Under the pieces are notes generated by a model. The model worked only from the letters and a program-made list of their open reading frames with translations. It was not told where the DNA came from and made no database searches. Both the position numbers and the translations under genes were made by a program. From Branchiostoma floridae (taxonomy: Eukaryota; Chordata; Leptocardii; Amphioxiformes; Branchiostomatidae), in contig NC_049997.1 in assembly GCF_000003815.2 (NCBI RefSeq), positions 15,996,665 to 16,060,664 of the forward strand: a stretch of 64,000 nt of DNA, read 5' to 3'. This document shows, piece after piece, positions 22,966 to 34,258 of this stretch; the stretch's first letter is position 1, and every line of letters starts with the position of its first letter.

Positions 22966-25900
22966 AGCTTTTACTGGGAGATTCTGGTTCAATACTGGGA
23001 GGAGCATCTCGGTTGGGGCTGCACTTATTTTTTGGAAGGGACGTAAAAACTAAAATGGGGGTACCATGTTCGAGGATCGGAGTGCCTCGTGCACGTTTAA
23101 GGGCCGGGGAATGGCTAGCAACAAATATATCCTGCTACTGAAACAACCATGAAACATGCTACCTTGAACATATGCTACTAGGCATACCCTGCAATGGTAT
23201 GAACGAATAAACGAACAGTTTATTTCGACTAAACCCATGGGCAAAATTCACACGTGCATTATCGATAAAAACCCTAGAAATGCAAGGACACGTCTCTACC
23301 AGAGGAACTACTCTCGCTCTATACAAAATTAAAGAGGGTTAGCTAGGCCCTCATACAGAGTTTATTTTTTACTACGCGCGTTCACTCCCCTAGGCCTGGC
23401 CGATACCTACAAGGATTCTTGTTATAACATCTTCAGGGAAAATTATTACCACCATCATTCATCGCATCAATGAAATCCAATACGTTGATAATTGTTTGAC
23501 CAGGTCCAAATTTGTCTCTTTAGCACCGTACATCTGCCGTACAAAATTCACAATCACAGAAGCGCTTATGTCTTAAATAACTTGAAAATGCACAATTGTC
23601 TTTTCCTTTACGAACTACTTCAGCCGTTAAAAATTACCGACAACTCGACCGACAGCTACACAAAGTAACGTTGGTTGACGTTAACTCAGTGTGAAAAGCA
23701 GAACTGGTTTCCCTCAGATGAAAATAGCGGGGTTGGAAAGGTCGGTCGATTCTGCCTCCAGGAAATGGACGTCACTTCTTTTTAAGCATATCAGATAGAT
23801 GTCTTATCTATAGATCGACCATAACATGTCCAGAACATAAAATACAAAACGGGCAGTGTTGCTGCAATATCAAAGACCCCGCCAGGGGAACCAAAATTTG
23901 ATATTTTTTTTTCTATCGGACCTATTTTCATAGCAATACATCCATAGCGTCTTGAAATTTGAACAAGCACCGCTACAAGCGCCACCTAAAACATAATTTT
24001 CGTCACAAAAATTGAAAAGAAGGAATTTCTTGCTTTCTGTATATTTCGGAAACCGAATAATAATTGTAGTCCATTGTACACTACCGACGCATATGTTTTA
24101 AAAGTCACAATATAGCTACAACGTTTACCTTCAAACGTTAACAGCGTCGCCTATCGATATTCGGATGAACTGCAGGCACGCGAGTGTAAGATGGATGTTT
24201 TGTTCGTGCTATTGTTGCCATCACAAAACCCATCTCTTTGTTCCTTTTCAATGCTGCTAGGGTTTTAGTTTTAAAGCTTGCAAGCGGACACATTGTTTAC
24301 GTTTTGAATAAAAAGGCCCTCATAGCAATAAAAGAGTATGACCCCTACGAAATATGATTGAAAAGAATAAAGTATTGAGTAAAGATCGCATAACATTTTT
24401 TTGTTGGGGCAAAGAAAGGGGTTATTAATAGTAGGCTTCTTTGAAGCTTTTTTGCGTGACTGACGGTGTTTTTGTTTCAGCACAAAGAAGCTGGACTTGC
24501 ACTACTTATCATGAATGAAACTTTTAATCTACATACCTCCCAATCATTGTGTGTACATGTTATATTGTGTTCATTCTTCCGTTAAAATCCGCCGCACGTG
24601 CAATTTGTCCGTACGTTTTTTTTGGGAGGGGGGAGGGGGGGGGGAGACCACGTCCACCAGGTATTTCTGAAAACGTTCAGGCTGTGCAGGGCAGGCGCGT
24701 CGCCAGTACTAGCACGAACTTTTGCCTGCACATAAAATTCTATGGCGTGTCTGCCGTGCTCCAAAATCCGTCGGATTCGGTACTTACCACTTACGGATCC
24801 AAAAAGATTGCCCATGTTTTGGCACGTAGACAGCACTTACTTTCACACGTGCACACGGCGGGTTGAGCCCCTAGCTTTACGTTTTAAGGCTAAGAAAAAT
24901 GCAGCCCACAAAGAGACAAACTTTGAAAAATATCAGAGGTATCGCCATCACTTTACATATACATACGCTTAAAAGAGCATCATTATTTTGGGTCATGTGG
25001 GTAAAAAACGGCCGTTATTCTTTCTTTTCTGTTTTTGTATTGATCTGCAATTTTCTGTTTTTCGCACCTAGCCTTCCCATGCAAAAATATAGCATGTGGA
25101 AACGTTTTACTTTGTTATTCCAATATCCAACTTTAAACTATACTTATAATCAAAACATATATGGAAGAGTCGCAAGGGCAGTGCTCCATGATTTTACAGA
25201 ATACTGCGTACATGCCTTCTTGTCGGTTTATTACGTTGGTTTTGACCGATAAATGTGTATATCCTTGTAGCATGGCATGATAAATGCACACAATTGTTCT
25301 TATGTGTTATATGTATAAATAGCTTAACGTGACATCTGTACAATAACCTCAAAAGAAAAGGAACGCAATGTCCCCCACTGCGCCAACGTTTTTTAATGAT
25401 TAAATATTCCGATGATTCATAATAGTGTAATCCATTTTCTTTTCAAGTCACGTCCACCGGTAATTACAGTCAACAGTGTGTGAAACACAGCAAACTCTCT
25501 CTTATTGTCGCTCCCTCGCAGCTTTGTTTATAGACTGTCTCAAGTGTATTTTGCGCAACGTTTATGTTTGTCGGTGCACGGGGATCTTAAAAGAACTCGA
25601 GTCAAGTATCGTTCTGCCTTGCTTACGGTTTACTCGGTATAAATACACCGCAAACACACCAGATTCACTACGCAAAGACTGGTGTGTATACCAACAATAA
25701 TGCAGTCTTTGTGGGGATAATTCTCTACACGAATGAACAGGATTTTAAGCTCTATACAGCTCAAAGATGTGGTCAAATTCAAGTTGTCACGGTGTAGGAT
25801 TTTGTTAAAGAAAATATACCGGGATAGTTATTCACTAATTGGACTCGCCGGTATTTATTTTGGGTCGATGGAGCCTACAACGTTTTGTCAACATATGTCT

Positions 25901-26251
25901 TTCTCAATGGAGACTGTCCTAAAGCGCGTGCGCGTGAGGTCGGTGTCTCAAAAATTCGTCAGAGCCTTGGATACAGTTTGTGTGTGTCAGTAACTCCAGT
26001 TTTCATGGCGTTCTGGAAGGTTTTGAGGGAAAAGATTCCACGTAAAGGCTGTATATTTGTGGACGAGACTGCAGTTGGACGGTAGTGTTGTTAGGGACGA
26101 CGGCAGGTGTGTTGGAATGCCGTGCGACAAGTGAACCGAGGTTGCTCGGATGTGGGGCACTCGCAAGTGACACCGAGATGTTTTACACGTGTTAAAACCA
26201 ACAGGAACCGTCTGGAGCCATACATTTCTGTCAGAATTTTTGCCTCGAGGC
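22966..26251. other. intergenic DNA upstream of the 386-aa ORF
   Basis: No domain-bearing exon is recognised. Open frames at 24549-24866, 24899-25252 and 25733-25993 have no domain. A GCGCGTGCGC motif (NRF1-like) at 25924-25933, about 320 bp before the next gene's ATG, could belong to its promoter. Confidence 0.4.
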
Positions 26252-27412
26252 ATGAACTCGAACATGATGAGTAACCAGAATCTGAGAGTTCAAGGATTCG
26301 CTGCGGGGCTGAGAATTGAAGCGAGAAGGGTCGCAAGCGTGCGGGTGCAGACGACACAACAAGGGCCGCGCTCGTGTGCCATGTTCCCGCTGAAGTTCCC
26401 TCGTCTGAGGAGGGCACAGTCTGCGGTTACTTTGGACGAGGTACGGAAGAGGGTTTGGACGCCATACGCAGTGGATGTGGTGGTTTCAAGGCTGCGAGAG
26501 TGTGGGATATCCGCAGACGACACAGCCGCCATTCTGTGGAAACAGCGCCACGACGATACGGTACACGAACAAGAACAAACGCCGGCCTCTCACGGGCAAG
26601 AAAGCGGGCAAGCAGAAGAGGAAAATGGCGATGTTTTCCCTAAGCCCAACTCAAACAATCCGTCACGCTACGTCAACGACGGAAAATCCGACATTTCTCT
26701 CCAAGTTTCTGAGGAAAAATCGACGATTTCTGCGAAGGAGAGTAAAAGTAGTAGAAAATTCGTCCGCGCTACTAGATCCGCACCTGTTAGACGGGTTTGC
26801 CATGTTTGTGGTGGCTGCCTTCCGTCCCATGACAACGGTAAAAACACAACGATTAGAAGCACTTACCCAACCTTACCGACTACTGACAACCATCGAAAGA
26901 CAGTGAAACGTCCCATGACAGCAGATGTGAAAGAAATAAAAGGGATTCTAAAGAGACTAGACAATGAAGAAGACAGAGTGAAAGATGAGTGCTGTCAATT
27001 TCCCGAACGCGAGGTCTCATTTCGGCTCGACCGCACACCTGTCAAATCAGACGACAATTTACCTCAGTGCTCGTGCGGTACAAGAACCTCATTCGAAGTG
27101 CTGTCAGCCTCTCCTGGTAGGCAACTCAAGCGGGAAAACGGACGTTACAAGCCTTGTACTATGACTATGTCCTTCCCAGGGCGAAAAATGTGGAATTTGG
27201 ACGACTGTACCGAACAGTTAGGTCAGACATACTACGCTTACAGAGCGCAGAGACTGAAACAGCAAGGAGAATTACGGAATGCGATTGCACACGAGAAGAG
27301 ACTACAGTTTGAAAGGGTTGCAGACGACAAGAGTGACCTACAAAAACTTACGAAAGGGAGAACAAAAAGTGCCAGAACATTAACTAGAAGATCTGTATCG
27401 TCGATGTTTTGA
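26252..27412 (+). CDS. uncharacterised 386-aa basic protein with CxxCxxC cluster
   Basis: The function is not recognised. The frame is open without interruption to a TGA at 27410 and is richer in G+C than its surroundings. The first in-frame ATG is 26252; the frame extends open 63 nt further upstream without an ATG, so an upstream coding exon is possible. Seen in the protein: an N-terminal basic region, a VWTPYAVDVVVSRLRECGI segment (about residues 68-86), a Gln/Glu/Ser-rich linker (100-165), a CHVCGGC cluster (183-189) that could bind zinc, a second CSCG (273-276), and a basic helix-prone C-terminus (about 329-360, YRAQRLKQQGELRN) ending in Arg/Ser. There is no signal peptide or membrane segment, so it is likely intracellular. 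An AATAAA lies far downstream at 28096. It could be a lineage-specific gene or one exon of a larger gene. Confidence 0.6.
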   Translation: MNSNMMSNQNLRVQGFAAGLRIEARRVASVRVQTTQQGPRSCAMFPLKFPRLRRAQSAVTLDEVRKRVWTPYAVDVVVSRLRECGISADDTAAILWKQRHDDTVHEQEQTPASHGQESGQAEEENGDVFPKPNSNNPSRYVNDGKSDISLQVSEEKSTISAKESKSSRKFVRATRSAPVRRVCHVCGGCLPSHDNGKNTTIRSTYPTLPTTDNHRKTVKRPMTADVKEIKGILKRLDNEEDRVKDECCQFPEREVSFRLDRTPVKSDDNLPQCSCGTRTSFEVLSASPGRQLKRENGRYKPCTMTMSFPGRKMWNLDDCTEQLGQTYYAYRAQRLKQQGELRNAIAHEKRLQFERVADDKSDLQKLTKGRTKSARTLTRRSVSSMF

Positions 27413-29559
27413 TAAGGGTCAAATTTCTCAACCGGATATGTTTTTTCACTGTTAACGTTACAATTATTACAACACAGACATGCACTCTACAAGGGTAAGG
27501 AACACTTAAACCGTACCACAACCTTTATCTTGAAAAAAAATCTACTAATTGTTTGCAAATTGGACGCTGAGATTTGTGTTTCGCCGTAAAATAGCTATTT
27601 ATTGATCGCTAAGTGGTTCGCTAAGTGGTTTGTCCTTGATAAGTTGACCTTCTAGTTGACCTATATGACTCAAAATGGCGGGTGCACTAATTTGGTATAG
27701 CTTGTGTTAATCAGTATTTCTAAATGCGTTGCCGTTAAATTGCATGTTTTATTCTTGTTTCCTCAACTAATTTTTGCAAATGACTTGGCACGATATAGTT
27801 TCCTGGTATTGTTGTAATTAAGATTAATAAGAGAATTTGAATGTTTTCTATAAAAACACTTGGAATATTCACTGTTGCAATCAGCATTCAATACCTTTTA
27901 ATTTTGTTGCATAGCAACTGTATGATAAAATCGCACATTGAAACATTTATTTCTTGTAACAATCTACGCCAGTATCTTAGTCTGTGTAACAGGCAAACTC
28001 TGCTGTTTGAGGCTATAACTGGCCCCTTCCCACAGAGTGTGTTGGGTGGTCTGTTATAAGCGAGATTTAATCAGGCTATCCAATATCTGTGTGATAATAA
28101 ACTGCTATATTATTCATTTTGAGCAGAAGTAGCTGATTAACTTTGTCTTGACTGTGGCGTCTAATCCAGGGCCTAGAAGTCCAATCTCTTGAGGTCCTGG
28201 TTTGAATCTTTTAACATTCCCTGTTGACGTCCTGTCCGTTGAGAAAGGCAAATCACAGCAAGGCACATCACTTCGCTCGGATAAAAATACCTACCTAGCT
28301 TCGGTTAGTGCCATACCTAGAACATGTACCGTGTGTTCGGAGAGCCATACCTCGAGCACGTTAAAAAACTCACACCAATAAAAGTAGTGGTATTGGATCA
28401 AATAAATCTGTCTAGTTTCTAAATAATATACACCTTGCACTATTTATCACAAGTACAAACCTGCTGTGTTACGCCATGGGGCGGTATACCGGGAATGCAA
28501 TGCAAAAAAAACATCAATTTCTTTTACGGAACACTTGAAGATTCATTGTGAAAGGACAGCGAATCGAGCGCTATTGGTTAGCTGGCTACTTTTATTTATT
28601 CGCGATAATCCCATAATCCCATGCGAAAACAACTCTCTCGCGTAGTGATCTTTGCTAATCTGTAAGAAAGCACCGTTTAGCCTTTCCGTTTTTCTCAGGC
28701 CTTTGTTGTTGTGTTTGAGTACTCTCCGAGCAGAGGTTAGGCTCAGGATTGTTTTGAAGTCTTTTTTGTCGTACATTCTATTTCGTCAGCTTTTTTTTTT
28801 GTCACAAGCTTAATGTTTGAGAAAGCTTCACAAAAACACACAAAATACGTCGGAAAAAATCATGAGTCTAACCTCTGCTTGGAGAGTAGTGTTAGAGTAT
28901 TTTTGGACTGTCGAGTGCGGTGGAGTATGTCCGTGTTGTTGGTCCCTTTACAAGAGGTTTTTGAGTCAATGAGTAGGCCTTGAGAATACTCGAGTCTCCG
29001 ATTTCAAAAACACTTTCAAACGTCCCTGCTCTGTGTTGGCTACAATCCAATACGGCTAATTATCGTTATTCACACCCGATTACAGACAACAATAAATCGA
29101 ATTTACCAATTAGGCAATTTAGAGAAAGTAAGACGAAAAAATGTCAGCGTTAAGTAAAAGCCAACAAGGGGGTTTCTTTTAACATCCGAGGTCAGATTTT
29201 CAGAAAAAGCATAGTACTATGAAAAATATGTGGTTCTATTTTTGAGGCGTGGCTCTCCTCACATGGGACGGTTGGGACCTATATCCAAGAGACGTCCCCA
29301 ACCGAATCTTGATACTCATTTTTACCTAAGTGAAGTAAGGGAAGTAGTGTTACGTGCCTTTTTAAAGTTGACAAGTTCGGTGGCACATTGACGGATTTGA
29401 ACCCAGGACCTCAGGGTTATGGACCAAACATACTACTGTATACTCCACACGACCCCACTCAATATGCCACAAGCGAACATTCAAATATGGAGAAGAAATA
29501 CAGCATATTTACGAACAAGGAAAAATACCCCTTTTAACACAATGTACCGATATTCTGAC
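27413..29559. other. 3' flank and intergenic DNA
   Basis: AATAAA at 28096-28101 may serve the preceding gene. A single copy of the dispersed GTGTTACGCC...GGTATACC motif lies near 28463. At 29370-29430, on the - strand, CCTGAGGTCCTGGGTTCAAATCC resembles the 3' half of a tRNA (B-box), probably a SINE fragment. No exon is supportable. Confidence 0.4.
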
Positions 29560-29775
29560 GAGGCTAAAAAGTGCTGGATGGCGTCAGTGGGTATAAGGGT
29601 AGTTGCGAGTTCGAACCCTGGAGTCGAACCCGCGACCGGCTCAATGTCCCAATGTTTGAACAGGTTGCAGAATTGCGAAGTACCCACTCGACTAAGCCAG
29701 CACGGAATGTTATTGGCAAGACTCCCATACATGTACTGGTGGATTGAGGCCATAGGTCAATATGACATCATTTGA
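29560..29775 (-). mobile_element. tRNA-related SINE-like repeat, copy 1
   Basis: On the - strand it reads TGACCTATGGCCT, about 45 nt, GTGCTGGCTTAGTCGAGTGG (A-box-like), then TACCCACTGACGCCATCCAG, CACTTTTTAGCCTCG. The B-box region is altered in this copy (GGGTTCGACTCC). Two other copies with the same head and tail are on the + strand at about 30755-30945 and 32115-32330, so the unit is a dispersed family about 190-215 bp long. Confidence 0.6.
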
Positions 29776-30328
29776 TAAAGAAGCGGTTTCAGTGAGGGGT
29801 GTGGTACATATAAGGCTCTATATAAATCCTAACGTTGCTTTTTAGATTTCTATTGCATGCAAGGATTAAGAATAATCTTGCAGGGATTTGAGATATGTAT
29901 TGTAGAATGTTAATGAATGAAATATTCTTGATATCAAAATGCCATTCATATAACGAGTGGTTTTCAATGTAATCGCGTCATATCATTTTTATTTTTCAAG
30001 CGTTTGTAAAACAACGCAATAGCAAACGGCGGCTAGTTTTCTCCTAAAGTTTTCTCTGGTAGCCTACCAGTGTACGATTTTAGTACTAGTACTTTACAGT
30101 GATTAAGGTAATACAACTTATCATGTAGAGAATCACAACACAATTTGATTTGCTGTTGGCGAAACGAAACGAAACCGACAGAATTTTGATGCAACATTGA
30201 GCACACATACAACAGATATACTGTGATAAGATTTAAAATTCTATTAAAACTATGAGACCACAGCAACTCATGTACATTCGAGCCCACCAAAACGGCGCCT
30301 AGTTGTCGTTGAGTTTATCAAAATTTAT

Positions 30329-30700
30329 GTTGATTTGATTATATTGATGACATCTTATGGGAACCCAAAAACTGATGCGAGCGTGCGACTAAAAAAAGAC
30401 CCCTCCACCCCCCAAAATTGTCTTCATCTATGGGATCTAAGAGATCATTAAGGTTGTATAATTGACTAAACACGCAGAATATGGTATACATAACGATTAT
30501 GGTTTCCTCATCTTTGATTTTAGAGTTAAATGTGACTTTCTACGGGATATAATGGAACCGGGTGAAATTATGACTGTTGATATAGCACATATCTGTTCAT
30601 TTTATAGCTACTTTGTACAATTCATGGTCGAAAACTTTATATTTTGGAAGCGGACGAAACTTGATACACGCACGGATGTCATACATATAATCGAATCAAC
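30329..30700. mobile_element. 372-bp MITE with GTTGATTTGATTATAT ends
   Basis: GTTGATTTGATTATATTGAT at the left is inverted as ATATAATCGAATCAAC at the right, each followed inward by a (G)ATGACAT-type motif. The interior shares GATGCGAGCGTGCGA and ATATGGTATAC blocks with the related element at 48703-49070. Confidence 0.72.
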
Positions 30701-30754
30701 ATCGCCCTTCTGCTATCTCCGAGTCAACCCCCTACTTTATAATGCATGGCATTG

Positions 30755-30945
30755 ACCGTGACCTATGACCTCCACGGCTGATGGTATATGTATGGAGCTT
30801 TGCCAAGGCGCTTCCGTGCTGGCTTTGTCGAGTGGGTACTTCGTATATCTGAAAATCTCGTAACCACAAGATTCTGCAGATCGCGGGTTCGAATCCCGCA
30901 TCTTCCCTACCCACTGACGCTATCCGGCACTCTTTTTATCCTCAA
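30755..30945 (+). mobile_element. tRNA-related SINE-like repeat, copy 2
   Basis: The head TGACCTATGACCT is followed by GTGCTGGCTTTGTCGAGTGG (30816, A-box-like) and GCGGGTTCGAATCCCGC, a well-formed T-arm/B-box. It closes with TACCCACTGACGC...CACTCTTTTTATCCTC, where the T run could end Pol III transcription. It does not fold as a functional tRNA: no 5' partner exists for TCTTCCC. Confidence 0.62.
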
Positions 30946-31534
30946 AATTGGTTAGAAGAATATATAATTTAACTGCATGTATTTTGGGCGATACCCTGAA
31001 CATTGTGTATTATCTTTGCCATTTTTTACTTATCAATTAAGTTCTATAAATGTTTCACTTCAGTTTTGTACTGAGCCCCTTTGAAAGACTGTAAGGTTGA
31101 ATGATAATAAATATATTTTGATAAATACAATTCAAAACAGTTATTTGTTGTATATACCGTTTCCCTAGAATTTGGAGAACTCCAATTATTAATGGCAAAA
31201 TTTGTTCTATTCACTAAGTTGCAAACACAAAGCATTAAGTCACTGGACTCATAAAATAATCTGGGTTATTGTATTGGAAATCATTAAACTACAATGGTTT
31301 ACGAAGCTATTTTGTAATACCAAAAATACAGCGGAAATACACAAATAAAAAGGACACACATACACAGACAACATACACATAGGCACACAAGTATGCACAC
31401 ACCAACACAAAAAAAAGCGCACACAGAAAAACAAGCATACGCATAACGTTACTATGTCACACACGCCCGCACACAAGTATGCACAGGAATAGATCCACGC
31501 ATAGATATAAAGATACAAACATATCTAAACACAA

Positions 31535-31535
<1 letters not shown>
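30946..31535. other. intergenic DNA, nothing recognised
   Basis: AT-rich stretch that becomes CA-rich toward the microsatellite at 31536. No gene. Confidence 0.5.
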
Positions 31536-31595
<60 letters not shown>

Positions 31596-31682
31596 CGCAC
31601 ACACACACACACACACACACTCACACACACAAACACACACACATATACATAAACACACACACACACACACAGACACACACAT
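31536..31682. repeat. CA microsatellite
   Basis: A long (CA)n run with AA, CG and TC interruptions. Frames through it give Cys/Val polymers with no biological meaning. Confidence 0.95.
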
Positions 31683-32114
31683 ATATATTGTCGATTCTAA
31701 CGTTTTTACCACACAGGAATTAACTTTCAGTGGAACTAAAAAGTTAAAACGCTGTAAGACACAGAATTCAAAAATGAAAAACATCGACACTACCATTGAA
31801 GCTGTGTAATTTCCATGTACATATTTGGATCTCACATTATCCATTGCCCCCCCTCCCCCTTCATATATGTAACACCGAAGTGATACACTCTTTCGTGTAT
31901 CAACCTATTCTCTATGTAAAACAGCTATCTAATGTCTTATTCTTAGCATGTGAAATATGTAAAAACACTCAAACGTATATGAAACATAAAATATGACATA
32001 CATAGCTTGTAGTATCAAACACGTGTATAAACATCGTACAGACTGTTGCACAGGTGTTCGCTTCCGCTATGAGGTCATTCACCTTTCGTCTCCATGGACC
32101 ACATCCTATGACGC

Positions 32115-32318
32115 ACGCCTTGACCTATGACCTGCATACCGCAGGTATATAGTGTCAGACCAGGCGTGTACTCGGGTGCTGGCTTTGTCGAGTGGGTACT
32201 TCGCATTTGCAACCTATTCAAATTGGATTGAATGGTCGCGGGTTCGACCCCGGCGTACGGCCGGGACTCGAACTCGTAGCTATCTATACCCACTGACGCC
32301 ATCCAGCACTTTTTATCA
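32115..32318 (+). mobile_element. tRNA-related SINE-like repeat, copy 3
   Basis: The head TGACCTATGACCT, GTGCTGGCTTTGTCGAGTGG (32176) and GGTCGCGGGTTCGACCCCGG (B-box) are present, then TACCCACTGACGCCATCCAG and CACTTTTTATCATCCTCGGC. A hAT-type MITE has inserted in its tail, using TCCTCGGC as target; SINE-flank sequence resumes at 32768. Confidence 0.62.
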
Positions 32319-32767
32319 TCCTCGGCTAGGGCTGGGTATCGGTACTGCGTACCGGTACAAAACCGGTTTTTCTTATTGGACCGGTCCAGAAAAACCGGAC
32401 CTGAAAAAATTAGGTGGACCGGATGTTGGACCGATTAGTAAATTAACAGATTGTTTTATGAGGTATTCACACATTTTGGCGCCTGCAGTTGGAAGAAAAT
32501 AACAAAAGTGAAGTAGAGTAGAGTTTATATTAATTTCTACCAAGTTTTACAGCCAATCGTACAGGTGCAGTTAGCGTTGTAGGATTTCAAAACACCAGTG
32601 TAAGTCTAATACTCCACAAAACAGATTTTTTTGTAGTGAAATGGACCATTGGTATGAGTCATACTGCATCAGGTCCAAGTTCAGGTCCGGACCTGGACCT
32701 GATCCTTTGGACCTGAACCGGACCTGGACCTGAATTTTCTGTACCGGTACCCAGCCCTATCCTCGGC
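32319..32767. mobile_element. hAT-type MITE copy 2 with perfect 8-bp TSD
   Basis: The element 32327-32759 is 433 bp, the same length as the copy at 1999-2431 and in opposite orientation. It is flanked by identical TCCTCGGC at 32319-32326 and 32760-32767. The ends are TAGGGCTGGGTATCGGTAC and GTACCGGTACCCAGCCCTA. Confidence 0.9.
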
Positions 32768-32887
32768 TTTTAGAACAAACACGTAGAAGTGGTATTTCTG
32801 TGTTGGGGGTCTGCATGGGGGGATACCGTCAACGCTCTTATGAGCTGGCCGTGTTACGCGGAAGGGCGACTGTTCCGGCTATAACGT

Positions 32888-33372
32888 TAAGGTCTCATTG
32901 ATGTATTACTCCGCGAGTGGACACCCTAAAAGAGATCCGAGCCAAAAATGAACGGCTGCACGGACGCATGTTTTTAGCGGTGAGAAATTCCCTTTTAGCC
33001 AGCGGAACTGATCTCAAAAGTTAGATTGGTGAAAGCTTATTTGTAACTGAAGAAATTAGCAGGTAAAGTTTTGCAGCCGCGCGCTAGGTCGGAGGTACAC
33101 AGTCGTGGGTTCTGAGTGGTGCGGTTGTACAATAGCAGCGAAAAAGTGCCTTTTGTGGGGATTGACTAATCGTAGTTTGTAATTGCTATAAAAAAAGTTC
33201 CTACGTATAGTTTACATTGGCAATTTTTCCCCACGATGTAGGGTAAATGTGCTCGACATAGAATGAAAAATCTGCTGAAATTTCTCGTAGCTTCATTATG
33301 AACGCGCCCATTTAAACCACGAATTATAACATAGAAGTCTATGGAAAGAAGAAACTCATCAATGAGACCTTA
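32888..33372. mobile_element. 485-bp MITE with TAAGGTCTCATTGATG ends
   Basis: TAAGGTCTCATTGATG (32888) and CATCAATGAGACCTTA (to 33372) are perfect inverted repeats. The interior is non-coding. The right edge adjoins the 84-bp minisatellite. Confidence 0.78.
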
Positions 33373-33735
33373 TAGATACAGATACAGATATAGAACCTGG
33401 TGCGTTACGCCAAAGGGTGGTAATACCGTAATATCGAAGGGCGGTTACTTTAACGTTACAGACTGATACAGATACAGAACCTGGTGCGTTACGCCAAAGG
33501 GTGGTAATACCGTAATATCGAAGGGCGGTTACTTTAACGTTACAGACTGATACAGATACAGAACCTGGTGTGTTACGCCAAAGGGTGGTAATACCGTAAT
33601 ATCGAAGGGCGGTTACTTTAACGTTACAGACTGATACAGATACAGAACCTGGTGTGTTACGACGAAGAGTGGTTATATATACCGGCTATACAGGAGCTGG
33701 TGTGTTACGATGAAGGGAAGTTATATGAATGCCGT
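33372..33735. repeat. 84-bp minisatellite of the GATACA/TTACGCC family
   Basis: CCTGGTG(C/T)GTTACGCC recurs at 33396, 33480, 33564 and 33648 with an exact 84-bp period. Units contain GGTGGTAATACCGTAATATC and GGCGGTTACTTTAACGTTAC joined by TACAGATACAGA. The last unit degenerates into GGTTATATATACCGGCTATA, the single-copy form seen elsewhere in the window (14948, 28463, 32849). Confidence 0.88.
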
Positions 33736-34158
33736 CTATACAGATACAGACATAGCTCTAAATCGTTCATGATTTTTACGTATCACGTTCAACACGACAG
33801 ACTGGCTTCGCTGCTTCTCTTTTTAGCACGATCTTGTAAAAAGGGGATTTTTTTTGTTCTGGGCATTCGTGGGGCCTGCATGGGGCTACTATCGACTCTA
33901 ACCTGAGTCAGCAAGGAAAACAACAGCTTTGTATTTGACATGAAAAATGGAGATACATGTATAACTTTGGGTATTTCTGTCTATGTGTGTTTGTGTTTGT
34001 GTGTAGACTCCCTTGCAGTCTTCGGGAAGGGGCTGGGGTTTTTTTTTGGGGGGGGGGGCGTTGGTCCGCGATTTTCAACGTTGGCTATGTTCTATTGTGC
34101 CGGGAAAGGGAGTTTGTTGAGGAAGGGAGTTTGCCGTGATAGCACTCCCTTCCCGGCA
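33736..34158. other. low-complexity DNA running into an assembly gap
   Basis: GT- and G-rich tracts (34039-34058), then GGAAAGGGAGT and GGAAGGGAGT followed by ACTCCCTTCCC just before the N run. The inverted GGGAAGGGAGT...ACTCCCTTCCC pair suggests a palindromic element interrupted by the gap. Confidence 0.5.
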
Positions 34159-34258
34159 NNNNNNNNNNNNNNNNNNNNNNNNNNNNNNNNNNNNNNNNNN
34201 NNNNNNNNNNNNNNNNNNNNNNNNNNNNNNNNNNNNNNNNNNNNNNNNNNNNNNNNNN
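34159..34258. other. assembly gap, 100 N
   Basis: Exactly 100 N, the usual placeholder for a gap of unknown length. Confidence 0.98.

Noticed and set aside
23791-23985. 64-codon minus-strand frame with hydrophobic run
   Set aside because: No partner exon or domain; surrounding sequence looks like AT-rich intergenic DNA.
24899-25252. 117-codon frame with hydrophobic stretch
   Set aside because: Composition follows AT-rich DNA; there is no start context or partner exon.
26189-26251. Start of the 386-aa protein at 26189
   Set aside because: The codon there is GTG, not used to start nuclear animal genes; the first ATG in frame is 26252.
30816-30912. tRNA gene
   Set aside because: A good T-arm/B-box is present, but acceptor and anticodon stems do not form; it is repeated twice more as a SINE-like unit.
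31452-31844. 130-codon Cys/Val-rich frame, minus strand
   Set aside because: Translation of the CA microsatellite, not a cysteine-rich protein.
33396-33735. CRISPR-like array
   Set aside because: Exact 84-bp tandem with no variable spacers.
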